A DNA stretch of 64,000 nucleotides from Vibrio chagasii (GCF_024347355.1 NZ_AP025465.1:2356001-2420000); one strand, 5' to 3'; counted from the first letter of the stretch, positions 37,860 through 51,197 are shown. Notes: a model not told the origin generated them from the sequence alone. Made by a program: numbers and translations.

Positions 37860-37878
37860 AATGATAACAATTATCATT
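37860..37878 (+). promoter_or_regulatory. Fur box upstream of the microprotein/SDR cluster
   Basis: AATGATAACAATTATCATT has 8-bp perfect arms around 3 nt and fits the Fur consensus. It lies 27 nt before the ATG at 37905 and about 70 nt from the divergent deacetylase start, so either or both genes could be iron-regulated. Confidence 0.78.
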
Positions 37879-37904
37879 ACCTTTAAATGTATTCAGAGAA
37901 AGTA

Positions 37905-38030
37905 ATGAAAAACCTAATACTTACCCTTGGGGTGATCTGTGGCTCAGCGACAGCAGTAATGATTTTTGTCGGAATGCTAATGGCCAGTTGGTGGGCCGTT
38001 GATTTTCTGGTGTTAAGCCATCAAACTTAA
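37905..38030 (+). CDS. 41-residue hydrophobic microprotein, Fur-regulated
   Basis: A short gene reading MKNLILTLGVICGSATAVMI at the N terminus, with the rest (FVGMLMASWWAVDFLVLSHQT) containing a second hydrophobic part. It could span the membrane once or twice, or be a short exported peptide. It has a weak AGAG ribosome site, a strong Fur box just upstream and an SDR gene starting 25 nt downstream. No family recognised. Its support is position, intact length and hydrophobic composition. Confidence 0.6.
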   Translation: MKNLILTLGVICGSATAVMIFVGMLMASWWAVDFLVLSHQT

Positions 38031-38055
38031 CTAATTGAACTGAAAAGGAATCACC

Positions 38056-38742
38056 ATGAGCGTTATTTTTATTACTGGAGCAAACCGAGCCATTGGTTTA
38101 AGCCTAACTCAGCAATATCTGAAAGACAATCACACCGTTTACGCTACCTATCGTGATACCTCATCAGCGAATGAGTTACTGTCACTCGCAGAACATCACA
38201 GCAACTTGACCTGCATTCAACTAGACATCACTGATTACCAAGCCACCAGCAGGCTACCCAATCAACTCCAGCCCATTGATATTCTAATTAACAATGCAGG
38301 CTATTACGGCCCTAAAGGTTATGGACTGGGTAACACCAACGTAGAAGAGTGGCGACGCGTTTTTGAGGTCAACACTATTGCGCCATTGAAGCTAGTTGAA
38401 ACACTTCTCCCTATGCTAGAAGCCAGTGAAGTGAAAAAGATAGCTTGCTTGTCTTCTCGAGTTGGCAGCATGGCAGAAAACACCTCTGGCGGAGGCTACA
38501 TCTATCGTTCTTCTAAAGCGGCTCTCAACTCAGTAGTTAAAAGTCTAAGCAACGATCTAACCAGTAACGGCTTCACGGTCTTGGCACTGCACCCAGGTTG
38601 GGTACAGACAGAAATGGGTGGTCCTAATGCTCTTATTGATACAGACACTTCAGCGTCTGGTCTTATTAAAGTCATCGAATCTGCCAGAACTGAAGTAAGT
38701 GGTCACTTCTTCAATTTCGATGGCAGTGAAATAGACTGGTAG
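38056..38742 (+). CDS. Short-chain dehydrogenase/reductase
   Basis: A 228-residue classical SDR with all key residues: cofactor turn TGANRAIG, LDITD after strand 3, NNAG, the catalytic Ser in CLSSRVGSM, Tyr and Lys in YRSSK, and LHPGWVQTEMGG. It resembles C-factor-like or carbonyl-reductase-type SDRs, probably NADP(H)-using. The substrate is unknown. Between the Fur-controlled microprotein and the DUF3080 gene (7-nt gap) it probably forms a three-gene operon. Confidence 0.88.
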   Translation: MSVIFITGANRAIGLSLTQQYLKDNHTVYATYRDTSSANELLSLAEHHSNLTCIQLDITDYQATSRLPNQLQPIDILINNAGYYGPKGYGLGNTNVEEWRRVFEVNTIAPLKLVETLLPMLEASEVKKIACLSSRVGSMAENTSGGGYIYRSSKAALNSVVKSLSNDLTSNGFTVLALHPGWVQTEMGGPNALIDTDTSASGLIKVIESARTEVSGHFFNFDGSEIDW

Positions 38743-38749
38743 GTAACCC

Positions 38750-39751
38750 ATGAATCTTCGCCTTCTTACAAACTTCGTACGACGCTCACTACTGATTTTA
38801 ATCACCGTGGTGCTCGGAGGGTGTTTTGGGGAAGGTCCTGGAGACTTGTTCGATGACTATCAAACCAAGGTAGCCAGAGTGCAAGATGCTGAAGAGCTCA
38901 AACAAGACTGGGAGTTTGAGGGGTTGCCAAGAAAGCGAGAGTTATTGCTAAACGTCCCCTCTGTTTCTATTGGGCTCATCGACAGCTATCAACTTCGCCA
39001 ATGTGGGCTTTTCAACCTGATTGCTGAGCGTAACTCAGTGCTCGGAAAAGTCGCGGACGAATTCCGCAATTACGATTATCAAGTTGCTCTACTCGAAGGC
39101 GTAGGCAAGTGCTTATCCAGTGATGAGCTAGACCCAGAAATCATCGAACTCTTGAGACGGATCGAGCAACAGAAGCTCGCTCAGTTTCCGCTCCATCAAT
39201 GGAACCTGATTTATGCTAGCGATGCCATGCAGTCACAGCTGCGCGGTAGTCAGTGGCTACGTCATGATATTGCTCAACAAGTAAGACAGACGAGCGACGC
39301 CTTGGAGCATCTTAACCATTCGTTAAATACACCACTTGTTTCGGGCAAAACCACAGAGGTGCAAGAGGTGTTAGAGAAGAGCTCTACCCTTGGGGATCTG
39401 TATTATTCGCTTGCGCGCGCGTCGGTTGAACTCGATACCATCACCGAGCAACTCACTACTTTTGATGCCAATATCATCTGCGGAAAACAACGCGACACCA
39501 CTAAGTTCCGTTACCTCAACAACGTATTCGAACAACAGTATATTGGCAAAGTACAGCCGTATATGGCGCAACTGGATGGCTACTATCAACAGCTCGCTCC
39601 GCAGCTGGCAATATTTGATGCTCAGCCAGAACTGCACAGCTACTACTTCCCCATCCAAGACACGCACCAAGCCTTTCGTGCATCAACGCGTCGCCATGTT
39701 GAGTATTGGCAACAGTTATTTAAGCGCTGTGGGCGTAAAGTCGGACGCTAA
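38750..39751 (+). CDS. DUF3080 family lipoprotein
   Basis: A 333-residue protein with a signal peptide and the lipobox VLGG-C (Cys at 25). The mature part is helical and acidic; I recognise it as DUF3080, function unknown. It starts 7 nt after the SDR gene. The 3' end is convergent with topB 24 nt away, with no obvious terminator between them. Confidence 0.78.
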   Translation: MNLRLLTNFVRRSLLILITVVLGGCFGEGPGDLFDDYQTKVARVQDAEELKQDWEFEGLPRKRELLLNVPSVSIGLIDSYQLRQCGLFNLIAERNSVLGKVADEFRNYDYQVALLEGVGKCLSSDELDPEIIELLRRIEQQKLAQFPLHQWNLIYASDAMQSQLRGSQWLRHDIAQQVRQTSDALEHLNHSLNTPLVSGKTTEVQEVLEKSSTLGDLYYSLARASVELDTITEQLTTFDANIICGKQRDTTKFRYLNNVFEQQYIGKVQPYMAQLDGYYQQLAPQLAIFDAQPELHSYYFPIQDTHQAFRASTRRHVEYWQQLFKRCGRKVGR

Positions 39752-39775
39752 CTGGAACACTTGCAAACGCTAGCT

Positions 39776-41764
39776 TTAAGATCCTTTTTTAGCTGAAGCG
39801 CCTTTCTTGGCATAGGTACCTTTCTTGGCATAAGACTTCTTCGTACCGCCACCTTTGCGACGTTTAAAAGCGGGTCTCTCAACTTTAGGGAGATGACGAA
39901 GCGATTCCGGCACTTCCCCTATTTTCACTCGCCCCATTAGGCCATCAATCTTGCTTTCCAGCGCTTGCATGAAAGGTTGATACGCTTGGTTACGCTCGGC
40001 CATGCCCTGTAACTGGTGTTCCCAGTGTGCCGTCATGTCCGGAAAGGTCGAATCCTCAGGTAGGGCATGAATCAAACCTCTACCTGCAGGGCTACTATGA
40101 ATACTCTTACCCTGGCGCGTTAGCAGTTGCCTTTTGAAAAGCGTATCCAGAATGCCCGCACGAGTCGCCTCTGTTCCAAGACCATCAGTCTCTTTCAAAA
40201 TAGCTTTCAGGTCCTTGTTCGCGACAAAACGCGCGATACCTGTCATCGCTTGAAGCAATGTCGCTTCCGTGAAATGCTTTGGTGGTTCGGTTTTCTTATC
40301 GCCAATGACCCCTTCACGGCAGGTCAACACGGTTCCTTTATCTAGCGGTGGAACTGTATCAGTGCCATCACCTTTCTCTTCGGTGTCGGTTTTACCCATC
40401 AACACTTTCCAACCCGGGTTGATAAGCTGACGCCCTTTCGCGATGAACACACCACCAGCGATATCAAAAACCAATTTAGCATCCGCAAACACAGCCGGTG
40501 GGTAGAACTGCATCAGATACTGGCGAGCAATTTGTTGATAGATTTTCATCTCATTGGCAGACAAACCATTCACCGATGATTTCTTCGGTGTTGGGATGAT
40601 TGCGTGGTGAGCATCAACCTTACTGTCGTTCCATGCTTTTGATTTCAGTGAGAGGTCTGCACCTTGCGCACCACTTTGTAGCTCTTTCGCATTATTGGCG
40701 ATGGCGTCTACAATTGATTCTCGCTGAGAGTAGTGCTCTTTAGGAAGGTAGCGGCTATCGGAGCGTGGGTAAGTGATAAGCTTGTGCTTCTCATATAAAG
40801 ACTGACAGGTGTCCAACACCTGCTGAGCACTCATGCCAAAACGTTTGGAGGCATCAATCTGCAAGGCAGACAGAGAGTAAGGAAGTGGCGCTGCTTGTTT
40901 ACTTTGCTTCTGCTCTGACTCTGTGACAGTTGCAGGTTGGTTTGCGATTCTCTGAGCGACGTTTTCAACCAACTTTCGGTTGAGTACACGGCCTTCTTCG
41001 TCTTGCCACGGCTTACAGGCTTCACTTGGTTTCCAGCGAGCACGAATATCAAAGCTCTGCCCGTTATTTTGGTAAGGAATCAAGGCATGCAAAGTGAAGT
41101 AATCTTTGGGAATGAAGTTTTCGATCTCTTCATCACGTCTCACCACTAAACCAAGTACTGGTGTCTGCACACGCCCTACCGACAATACGCCTTGATAACC
41201 GGCTTTTTGTCCAAGCAAGGTATAAGCTCGAGTCATGTTCATACCATACAGCCAATCGGCTCTAGAGCGGGCCAATGCTGAAACAGAAAGAGGAATAAAA
41301 TCGCGATTGCTGCGCATTTGAGAGAGTGCACGCTTTACTGCAGGTAAGTTTAAGTCGCTGATAAGCAGTCTTTCCATCGACTCTTTCTTAGCTTTAGAGA
41401 CTTTGCAGTAATCGATCACTTCATCAACCAGTAGCTGCCCTTCTCTATCAGGGTCTCCGGCGTGAACAATTTGAGTGGCATCCTTCAATAGCTTTCGGAT
41501 CACCGTGAGCTGTTTGCTCGATGTCTTACGAGGTCTTAGCTGCCACTGCTCAGGCACGATAGGTAAATCGGCCAAGTTCCATTTCTTGTAACGTTCGTCA
41601 TAAGCGTCTGGCTCAACCTGTTCCAATAAGTGTCCAATACACCAAGTCACTACATCACCATTACCACATTTGATGAACCCTTGGTCTTTCTTCTGTGGAT
41701 TAGGCAGTGCAGCGGCGATCGCGCGGCCAAGGCTTGGTTTTTCAGCAATAATAAGGCGAGACAT
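39776..41764 (-). CDS. topB: DNA topoisomerase III
   Basis: A 662-residue type IA topoisomerase starting at the ATG at 41764 ([20 protein letters not shown]); the frame extends 11 codons upstream. It has a Toprim domain with [16 protein letters not shown], the DNA-gate motif [14 protein letters not shown], and the active-site Tyr in [12 protein letters not shown]. The C terminus is a basic tail with three KKG(S/T/A) repeats and has no zinc fingers, as in TopB. It decatenates DNA and resolves recombination intermediates with RecQ-type helicases. Confidence 0.95.
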   Translation of the reverse strand: MSRLIIAEKPSLGRAIAAALPNPQKKDQGFIKCGNGDVVTWCIGHLLEQVEPDAYDERYKKWNLADLPIVPEQWQLRPRKTSSKQLTVIRKLLKDATQIVHAGDPDREGQLLVDEVIDYCKVSKAKKESMERLLISDLNLPAVKRALSQMRSNRDFIPLSVSALARSRADWLYGMNMTRAYTLLGQKAGYQGVLSVGRVQTPVLGLVVRRDEEIENFIPKDYFTLHALIPYQNNGQSFDIRARWKPSEACKPWQDEEGRVLNRKLVENVAQRIANQPATVTESEQKQSKQAAPLPYSLSALQIDASKRFGMSAQQVLDTCQSLYEKHKLITYPRSDSRYLPKEHYSQRESIVDAIANNAKELQSGAQGADLSLKSKAWNDSKVDAHHAIIPTPKKSSVNGLSANEMKIYQQIARQYLMQFYPPAVFADAKLVFDIAGGVFIAKGRQLINPGWKVLMGKTDTEEKGDGTDTVPPLDKGTVLTCREGVIGDKKTEPPKHFTEATLLQAMTGIARFVANKDLKAILKETDGLGTEATRAGILDTLFKRQLLTRQGKSIHSSPAGRGLIHALPEDSTFPDMTAHWEHQLQGMAERNQAYQPFMQALESKIDGLMGRVKIGEVPESLRHLPKVERPAFKRRKGGGTKKSYAKKGTYAKKGASAKKGS

Positions 41765-41787
41765 GTTTTTCCAGATGCTACAAACAA

Positions 41788-41817
41788 TTAGGGCCACATT
41801 ATCTAATGTGACCCTAA
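41788..41817 (-). terminator. Stem-loop between the nitroreductase gene and topB
   Basis: Arms TTAGGG-C-CACATTA and TAATGTG-A-CCCTAA (13 paired bases, one mismatch, 2-nt loop). On the minus strand it is followed by TTGTTTG, a modest T-rich tail. It probably ends the nitroreductase transcript or lies in the topB leader. Confidence 0.6.
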
Positions 41818-41878
41818 TAAATCAAGAAAAACTGGTTGTTTATACAGTTAGCATTCCACTATTCAGCTTCAGTGCTCT

Positions 41879-42427
41879 TTATAGGAACTCAACAAACTTA
41901 GAGAAGTCGCGCTCTGGTACTTTCATTGGTGTACAGCCCGGCGTACCTAGGTATAGGAAGCCAACAATTTCGTCATCGCCTTCTAGACCGAATGCTTGAT
42001 GAACTTCTGGGTGGAACATCCATTTACCTGAGCGCCAAAAGCCTTGGAAACCTTGAGCGACAGCCGCCATTTGCATTGCTTGCGCCGCACAACCTGCAGA
42101 AAGATGTTGTTCAATCGCTGGTACTTTCTCGTGCTCGGTTACTTTCGCGATGACAGTAATTACCATAGGAGCACGGAACGGCGCCTTTTTCACTTTCTCA
42201 ATCACCGCTTCTTCGCTTTCTTCCGCTTCAGCAGCACGAACCAAGATGTCAGATAGCTTCTGTAGCCCTGAACCTTGTGCGATAACAAAGCGCCATGGTG
42301 TTAGTGCACCGTGGTCAGGAGCTCGTAATCCCGCTTTGATGATGTTTTCTAACGCGACACCTTCAGGTGCCGGATCAGAGAGTTTTGCGATAGAGCGTCG
42401 GTTGAGCAGTAGATCCAAAGCATCCAT
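41879..42427 (-). CDS. NAD(P)H nitroreductase (YdjA type)
   Basis: A 182-residue FMN-dependent nitroreductase of the small YdjA family: LLNRRSIAKLSDPAP with the FMN-phosphate Arg residues, DHGALTPWRFVI, and GFLYLGTPGC near the C terminus. A homodimer with flavin at the interface is expected. The physiological substrate is unknown. Confidence 0.9.
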   Translation of the reverse strand: MDALDLLLNRRSIAKLSDPAPEGVALENIIKAGLRAPDHGALTPWRFVIAQGSGLQKLSDILVRAAEAEESEEAVIEKVKKAPFRAPMVITVIAKVTEHEKVPAIEQHLSAGCAAQAMQMAAVAQGFQGFWRSGKWMFHPEVHQAFGLEGDDEIVGFLYLGTPGCTPMKVPERDFSKFVEFL

Positions 42428-42535
42428 TTGAAGTCCTTACTATTTCTTTATTATTTGTATACTTGAACTTTAGCACAGAATACAAACGATAATAAATCTC
42501 AACGACTCCCCAAATAGACTAGGTTAGACACAATA

Positions 42536-42566
42536 AAGGCTCCTAAATCTACGACTTAGGAGCCTT
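42536..42566 (-). terminator. Terminator of fadH
   Basis: 11-bp perfect stem AAGGCTCCTAA/TTAGGAGCCTT, 38 nt after the fadH stop. Only TTT follows on the minus strand, so it is moderate. Confidence 0.75.
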
Positions 42567-42603
42567 GTTCAAACATCTATTTCAGTAGCTTAGCTAACTG
42601 GCT

Positions 42604-44625
<2,022 letters not shown>

Positions 44626-44631
44626 TTATCC

Positions 44632-44648
44632 TTGTGGTCTGACCACAG
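44632..44648 (-). promoter_or_regulatory. FadR-type operator upstream of fadH
   Basis: TTGTGGTCTGACCACAG contains the FadR core TGGTC-N-GACCA inside a perfect 7-1-7 palindrome, centred 27 nt before the ATG at 44613. The E. coli consensus is AACTGGTCNGACCAGTT. It predicts repression relieved by long-chain acyl-CoA, consistent with the gene's role. Confidence 0.8.
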
Positions 44649-44891
44649 TATAGCTCAATCACCAAAAGTTCAAACAACCGTTTACATTTTTGTAACACCG
44701 ATCATAGTGCTGAAGGTATTAGTCGTTCAGAAGTTCTTAATTTGGCTACACTTAATGAGAATATAAATCGATTAACACTTCTTGGTATAGTTTGAATTAG
44801 GGAATTATCGTAGGATACTAAGCAGTTCATATTATTGAGATTAATGGTACTGCTGCTTGTTAAAGCGACGTAATCTCACTGCGGAGACAGA

Positions 44892-46742
44892 ATGAAAAAA
44901 ATATTCAAATTTATAGGCATGATCTTCAAAGGGATTTGGAAGCTGATTACGTTTATACGTGTTGCGCTTGTTAACTTAATCTTCTTACTTAGTATCGCCG
45001 TTATCTACTTTGTTTACTTCCACTCAGACACTGCACAACCAACTGTGCCTCAACAATCAGCTTTAGTGCTTAACCTGTCGGGTCCGATTGTTGAACAAAG
45101 TCGCTATATTAACCCAATGGACTCCGTCACTGGCTCGCTGCTTGGTAAGGAGCTGCCAAAAGAAAACATTCTTTTTGATATCGTTGAAACGATTCGCTAC
45201 GCCAAAGACGATGACAATGTAACTGGTATTGTTTTGGCACTTAAAGAACTGCCAGAGACCAACCTAACTAAGCTGCGCTACATTGCAAAAGCCTTGAATG
45301 AGTTTAAAGCTTCAGGGAAGCCAATTTATGCGGTAGGTGACTTCTACAACCAAAGCCAATACTACCTAGCAAGCTACGCAACTAAGGTATATATGTCGCC
45401 TGATGGTGGTGTACTTCTTAAAGGTTACAGCGCCTACTCGCTTTACTACAAAACCTTATTAGAGAAGCTTGATGTGAACACTCATGTGTTCCGCGTGGGT
45501 ACTTACAAATCCGCTATTGAACCCTTCATTCGTGACGACATGTCTGACGCAGCAAAAGAGTCGGCATCACGTTGGTTAGGCCAACTATGGAGTGCTTACG
45601 TTGACGATGTGAGCCACAACCGCCAAATTGATGCGAAGACGCTCAACCCAAGCATGGACACTTTCTTAAAAGAGCTTGAGTCTGTCGATGGTAACATCGC
45701 TAAACTAGCAGAAAAGCTTGGCTTAGTAGATGAGCTAGCCACTCGCCAGCAAGTTCGACTAGAGCTCGCAGATGTGTTCGGCAGTGATGGTCAAGACAGT
45801 TACAACGCGCTTGGCTACTACGAGTACCGTGCAACCATGCTTCCAGACATGAACAGTCAATCACACGATGTTGCTGTAATTGTTGCTAGCGGCGCTATTA
45901 TGGATGGCAAACAGCCACGTGGCACAGTGGGTGGCGATACAACCGCGGCTCTACTTCGCCAAGCTCGTAACGATGACAAAGTTAAAGCCGTCGTTCTTCG
46001 AGTGGATAGCCCTGGCGGCAGCGCATTTGCTTCAGAGGTCATTCGCAATGAAATAGAAGCAATTAAGCAAGCGGGTAAACCTGTTGTTGTTTCAATGTCT
46101 AGCCTTGCCGCTTCTGGCGGTTACTGGATCTCTATGGGCGCAGACAAGATCCTTGCTCAACCAACAACGTTAACTGGCTCGATTGGTATTTTCAGTGTCA
46201 TCACTACCTTCGAAAAAGGTTTGAACGACATTGGCGTTTACACGGATGGCGTTGGCACATCACCTTTCTCTGGCCTTGGTATCACGACCGGCTTAACTGA
46301 TGGTGCTAAAGATGCATTCCAGATGGGTATCGAACATGGCTACCGCCGATTCATCGGTCTAGTTGGAGAAAACCGTGAAATGGGTGTTGATGCGGTCGAT
46401 AAAATTGCTCAAGGCCGCGTATGGACAGGCCAAGACGCTATGCAAAATGGTCTAGTCGATGAAATTGGTGACTTCGATGATGCGATTGCAGCCGCCGCTT
46501 CACTTGCAGAACTCGAAAGCTACAACATCTACTGGGTAGAAGAGCCACTTTCAGCTACTGAGCAGTTTATTCAAGAATTTATGAACCAAGTTCAGATGTC
46601 GATTGGTCTTGATATTCAGTCAATGATACCAAGCAGTTTACAGCCTGTTACGCAGCAGTTAGCTCAAGATAGCCAACTATTAAGCAACTTTAACGACCCA
46701 CAAGGCCGTTACGCTTTTTGCTTAAACTGCCAAGTTCAATAA
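44892..46742 (+). CDS. sppA: Signal peptide peptidase SppA, 67K type
   Basis: A 616-residue protein with an N-terminal membrane anchor (about 20-42) and two tandem S49 peptidase repeats. The general-base Lys is in FRVGTYKSAIEPF and the nucleophile Ser in SLAASGGYWISMGAD, followed by TGSIGIF. It degrades cleaved signal peptides in the inner membrane as a tetramer. It is followed by a strong terminator. Confidence 0.95.
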   Translation: MKKIFKFIGMIFKGIWKLITFIRVALVNLIFLLSIAVIYFVYFHSDTAQPTVPQQSALVLNLSGPIVEQSRYINPMDSVTGSLLGKELPKENILFDIVETIRYAKDDDNVTGIVLALKELPETNLTKLRYIAKALNEFKASGKPIYAVGDFYNQSQYYLASYATKVYMSPDGGVLLKGYSAYSLYYKTLLEKLDVNTHVFRVGTYKSAIEPFIRDDMSDAAKESASRWLGQLWSAYVDDVSHNRQIDAKTLNPSMDTFLKELESVDGNIAKLAEKLGLVDELATRQQVRLELADVFGSDGQDSYNALGYYEYRATMLPDMNSQSHDVAVIVASGAIMDGKQPRGTVGGDTTAALLRQARNDDKVKAVVLRVDSPGGSAFASEVIRNEIEAIKQAGKPVVVSMSSLAASGGYWISMGADKILAQPTTLTGSIGIFSVITTFEKGLNDIGVYTDGVGTSPFSGLGITTGLTDGAKDAFQMGIEHGYRRFIGLVGENREMGVDAVDKIAQGRVWTGQDAMQNGLVDEIGDFDDAIAAAASLAELESYNIYWVEEPLSATEQFIQEFMNQVQMSIGLDIQSMIPSSLQPVTQQLAQDSQLLSNFNDPQGRYAFCLNCQVQ

Positions 46743-46765
46743 TTTAAGCTCAACGCTTTATTATC

Positions 46766-46798
46766 AAGGGGCGCCTCTGTGTGAGGCGCCTCTTTTTA
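46766..46798 (+). terminator. Intrinsic terminator of sppA
   Basis: 12-bp stem (AAGGGGCGCCTC with GAGGCGCCTCTT, one G-T pair), 5-nt loop, T5 tail. Confidence 0.9.
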
Positions 46799-46861
46799 TT
46801 ACATAATAATTCGCTATAATCGCCCACCTGTTCCCTACATCACACTAAAGTAATAATCGCC

Positions 46862-47878
46862 ATGGAAAGAAAACACATCTATATCGCGTACACCGGCGGC
46901 ACAATCGGCATGCAAAAATCGCATGATCACGGCTATGTCCCTGTTGCTGGATTCATGGATAAACAGCTTGCTAGTATGCCTGAATTCCATCGCCCAGAGA
47001 TGCCTGAGTACACCATCCACGAATACTCGCCATTGATGGACTCTTCAGACATGACGCCACTTGATTGGCAGACTATCGCTGATGACATCCGCGCGAACTA
47101 CGACAAATACGATGGTTTCGTTATCCTGCACGGTACTGACACTATGGCGTACACCGCTTCTGCGTTGTCTTTCATGCTAGAAAACCTTGGCAAACCTGTG
47201 ATTGTAACCGGCTCTCAGATCCCACTTGCTGAGCTACGTTCTGACGGCCAAGCAAACCTATTGAATGCACTACACATCGCAGCGAACTACCCAATCAATG
47301 AAGTGACACTGTTCTTCAACAACAAATTGATGCGTGGTAACCGCAGCACTAAATCACATGCTGATGGCTTCAATGCGTTTACCTCTCCAAACCTTAACCC
47401 GCTGTTGGAAGCTGGTATCAATATCCAGCTAAGCAACAACGTTGTAGTCAACGAGCAACCTGAAGGTGAGTTCAAGGTTCATAACATTACACCGCAACCA
47501 ATCGGCGTAATCACTATGTACCCAGGCATCTCACACGAAGTGATCCGTAACACGTTACTACAACCTGTTAACGCGATGATCCTGCTTACTTTTGGTGTTG
47601 GTAATGCACCACAAAACCCAGAGCTACTTCAGCACCTAAAAGACGCATCAGAGCGCGGTGTTATCGTGGTAAATCTAACCCAATGTTTAGCCGGTAAAGT
47701 AAACATGGGTGGTTACGCGACGGGTTGTGCACTTGCTGAAGCAGGTGTGGTCAGTGGTTATGATATGACACCAGAAGCGGCATTAGCGAAACTTCATTAC
47801 CTATTAAGCCAAAACCTAAGCTACGAAGAAGTGAAAACTCAGATGCAGCAAGTACTGCGTGGTGAGATGAGCTTGTAA
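46862..47878 (+). CDS. ansA: L-asparaginase I (cytoplasmic)
   Basis: A 338-residue type I asparaginase with both catalytic Thr motifs, AYTGGTIGMQKS near residue 10 and LHGTDTMAYTASALSFML near residue 90. It has no signal peptide, so it is the cytoplasmic housekeeping form and not periplasmic AnsB. The length matches E. coli AnsA. It is convergent with yeaC across a bidirectional terminator. Confidence 0.95.
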   Translation: MERKHIYIAYTGGTIGMQKSHDHGYVPVAGFMDKQLASMPEFHRPEMPEYTIHEYSPLMDSSDMTPLDWQTIADDIRANYDKYDGFVILHGTDTMAYTASALSFMLENLGKPVIVTGSQIPLAELRSDGQANLLNALHIAANYPINEVTLFFNNKLMRGNRSTKSHADGFNAFTSPNLNPLLEAGINIQLSNNVVVNEQPEGEFKVHNITPQPIGVITMYPGISHEVIRNTLLQPVNAMILLTFGVGNAPQNPELLQHLKDASERGVIVVNLTQCLAGKVNMGGYATGCALAEAGVVSGYDMTPEAALAKLHYLLSQNLSYEEVKTQMQQVLRGEMSL

Positions 47879-47980
47879 GCTCGTTAGGATTCATCTTGAG
47901 CGGCTGCTCTTCTATGATGTGAGCAGCATGTTAACGTGAGCCAAATCGTTTTATTGTTTATAAATAAACGACTTAACGTA

Positions 47981-48007
47981 AAAGGGGTGGCACTACGCCA
48001 CCCCTTT
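47981..48007. terminator. Bidirectional terminator between ansA and yeaC
   Basis: 11-bp stem AAAGGGGTGGC/GCCACCCCTTT with a 5-nt loop. Confidence 0.88.
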
Positions 48008-48022
48008 GTTGTAATTTAAAGC

Positions 48023-48304
48023 CTAATGATTTGGGTTAACTCTCACAATATCTTCTTGATCTGACTTAAACTGTTTCTTGAGTTCAGATTTAGACTTAAA
48101 GCTAATTTCGCCACCAGCGGCAATTGTCATGTGTTGAGCTTCAGAGTTATGTTTAGATTGGTATAACATAACCGCCTGCATACACGAATCGCGCTGCTCT
48201 TTAGAAAGCGCTGTTCCTTCTGGCCATTTACCCGTTTCAACTGCGTAGGTTAAACGTTCGTAGACCTCGGGTGTCATTGCGCTAAGAAGTTGTTCTGCAT
48301 CCAT
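48023..48304 (-). CDS. yeaC: YeaC family (DUF1315) protein
   Basis: A 93-residue soluble protein with N-terminal LTYAVETGKWPEGTALSKEQ and helical VMLYQSKHN, recognised as DUF1315/YeaC. Function unknown. In E. coli yeaC lies near msrB and gapA, and the same neighbourhood is kept here, which supports the call. Confidence 0.87.
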   Translation of the reverse strand: MDAEQLLSAMTPEVYERLTYAVETGKWPEGTALSKEQRDSCMQAVMLYQSKHNSEAQHMTIAAGGEISFKSKSELKKQFKSDQEDIVRVNPNH

Positions 48305-48408
48305 GGTAAAGCCTTAGTGTTAACAATTTTCACCAGAAAATAACTCTTAACAGAATTGAGTCAAGAACCTGACCGATAATAAGTGCATTTGATCACAAGT
48401 GAAGGAAT

Positions 48409-49227
48409 ATGAAAATTATGAAATGGTTGGCAATTAGCCTATTACCTTTCACTCTGGTTGGGTGTCTTGAGGGCAACAAAAATACCGATCAGTTGTGCCA
48501 GAGCAATCCTGGGTTGCGCTGTGAACAGCTGAACATGAACGACGGACAGTGCCGCGTGGCGCGTACCGACCTTATCTGGCATCGCTTTGAAGTTCAAAAA
48601 CAACCAACCGAAATCAATAAGATCAAAGAGTTCGAATTGGTCACAGCCTATAAAAAATGTCTTGAGCTTGCCGCGCAGATAGAAACGATCGATCAATCTA
48701 AACTTCAAGAACGTCGCTTTACTTCTTTAATGCACAGCATCGAAGAGTCTGAACGCATTGTTAGTGAACTGTCTCAATCAGACACGCCAGAAACGCTCTA
48801 CTTCTTGTGGTCACAAAACGGGGATACCAACGCAAGACGCAGCTTCTTACAACTAGAAGGAACAGAAGCGTTGAATACGGCAGAGATGCAGTATGCCCTA
48901 GCGACTTTCTACACCACTCGAGACCATGTAAAGACGTTAAAACTACTTAATAACGCATTGACCTTATCGAGTAATTCGAACGTCAACACTGAAATTTTTA
49001 AGTCGATGGCCAGTATTAATCACAGCCTAGGCAATATGGAAGAAGCATACGTATGGGCAATGGTCGCTAAAGACTTTAATGTGCCTATCGCATCGGAGTC
49101 TGAGCTCGCTGTTCTCTATCACTTTGAAAAGCCAAAATATAAGCAGTTGAATAAAGACGCAGACAAAATTGTTGAAGCCATTGAAGACGGCGTTTACAGC
49201 CCTGCTGTTGTAAAAAGCTACGAGTAA
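48409..49227 (+). CDS. DUF2989 family lipoprotein
   Basis: A 272-residue protein with a signal peptide and lipobox LVG-C19. It has Cys pairs in the first third (CQSNPGLRCEQ and a further Cys near 46), then a helical repeat-like region with TPR character around 160-230 (NTAEMQYALATFYTTRDHVK, NHSLGNMEEAYVWAMVAKDF). I recognise it as DUF2989, function unknown. It is followed by a strong terminator. Confidence 0.78.
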   Translation: MKIMKWLAISLLPFTLVGCLEGNKNTDQLCQSNPGLRCEQLNMNDGQCRVARTDLIWHRFEVQKQPTEINKIKEFELVTAYKKCLELAAQIETIDQSKLQERRFTSLMHSIEESERIVSELSQSDTPETLYFLWSQNGDTNARRSFLQLEGTEALNTAEMQYALATFYTTRDHVKTLKLLNNALTLSSNSNVNTEIFKSMASINHSLGNMEEAYVWAMVAKDFNVPIASESELAVLYHFEKPKYKQLNKDADKIVEAIEDGVYSPAVVKSYE

Positions 49228-49264
49228 TCTTAGGCGACCAAATAGCCTCTTCAACAAATTTAAA

Positions 49265-49295
49265 AAAAACAGCTACCATCATGGTAGCTGTTTTT
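49265..49295. terminator. Intrinsic terminator of the DUF2989 gene
   Basis: Near-perfect 15-bp arms AAAAACAGCTACCAT/ATGGTAGCTGTTTTT around a single C. A/T tails on both sides allow either direction. Confidence 0.9.
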
Positions 49296-49386
49296 ATTTG
49301 TACTAGAGTTAACGCTGAAATCTTGGGCTGTTCATTACAATTTCATCGACAAATGCGATCTGTAAGGATTAAACAATAGTGACAGG

Positions 49387-49785
49387 TTATTTCGTACTTT
49401 CGTCATTTTTGTTGAAAATTAACGACACAGAATTAACACAAAAACGTTCGCCAGTTGTCTTCGGACCATCAGGAAAAACGTGACCTAGGTGGCTATCGCA
49501 GGCACTACAACGAATCTCTACACGCTTCATTCCGTGACTTAGATCTTCTATATAGCGTATTGCTGTATCGTTTACAGGAGCATCGAAGCTCGGCCACCCG
49601 CACCCAGAATCATATTTGTTATCCGACAGGAATAATGGGGCTTGGCAGCATGTGCAGCTATACACACCCGTCTTATGGTTGTGTAACAATTTTCCGCTAA
49701 AAGGGGCTTCAGTACCACGCAAACGACACACTTCAAACTCATCGTCTGTTAGGCGCTCACGCCAGTATTCATCAGGCTTTATCAT
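49387..49785 (-). CDS. msrB: Peptide methionine-(R)-S-oxide reductase MsrB
   Basis: A 132-residue repair enzyme. The ATG at 49785 follows an AAGGAAG ribosome site; the frame extends 15 codons further but those residues are not family-like. Zinc-binding CTCC and CSAC pairs are present. The catalytic Cys is in [11 protein letters not shown], and the substrate motif is [10 protein letters not shown]. It reduces the R-epimer of methionine sulfoxide. It is divergent from gapA. Confidence 0.95.
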   Translation of the reverse strand: MIKPDEYWRERLTDDEFEVCRLRGTEAPFSGKLLHNHKTGVYSCTCCQAPLFLSDNKYDSGCGWPSFDAPVNDTAIRYIEDLSHGMKRVEIRCSACDSHLGHVFPDGPKTTGERFCVNSVSLIFNKNDESTK

Positions 49786-51139
<1,354 letters not shown>

Positions 51140-51197
51140 TTTTTTTTAGAAATAGCTTTAGATAAGCATTAGCAAAGACTGTTTTGAGCAGACTTTG

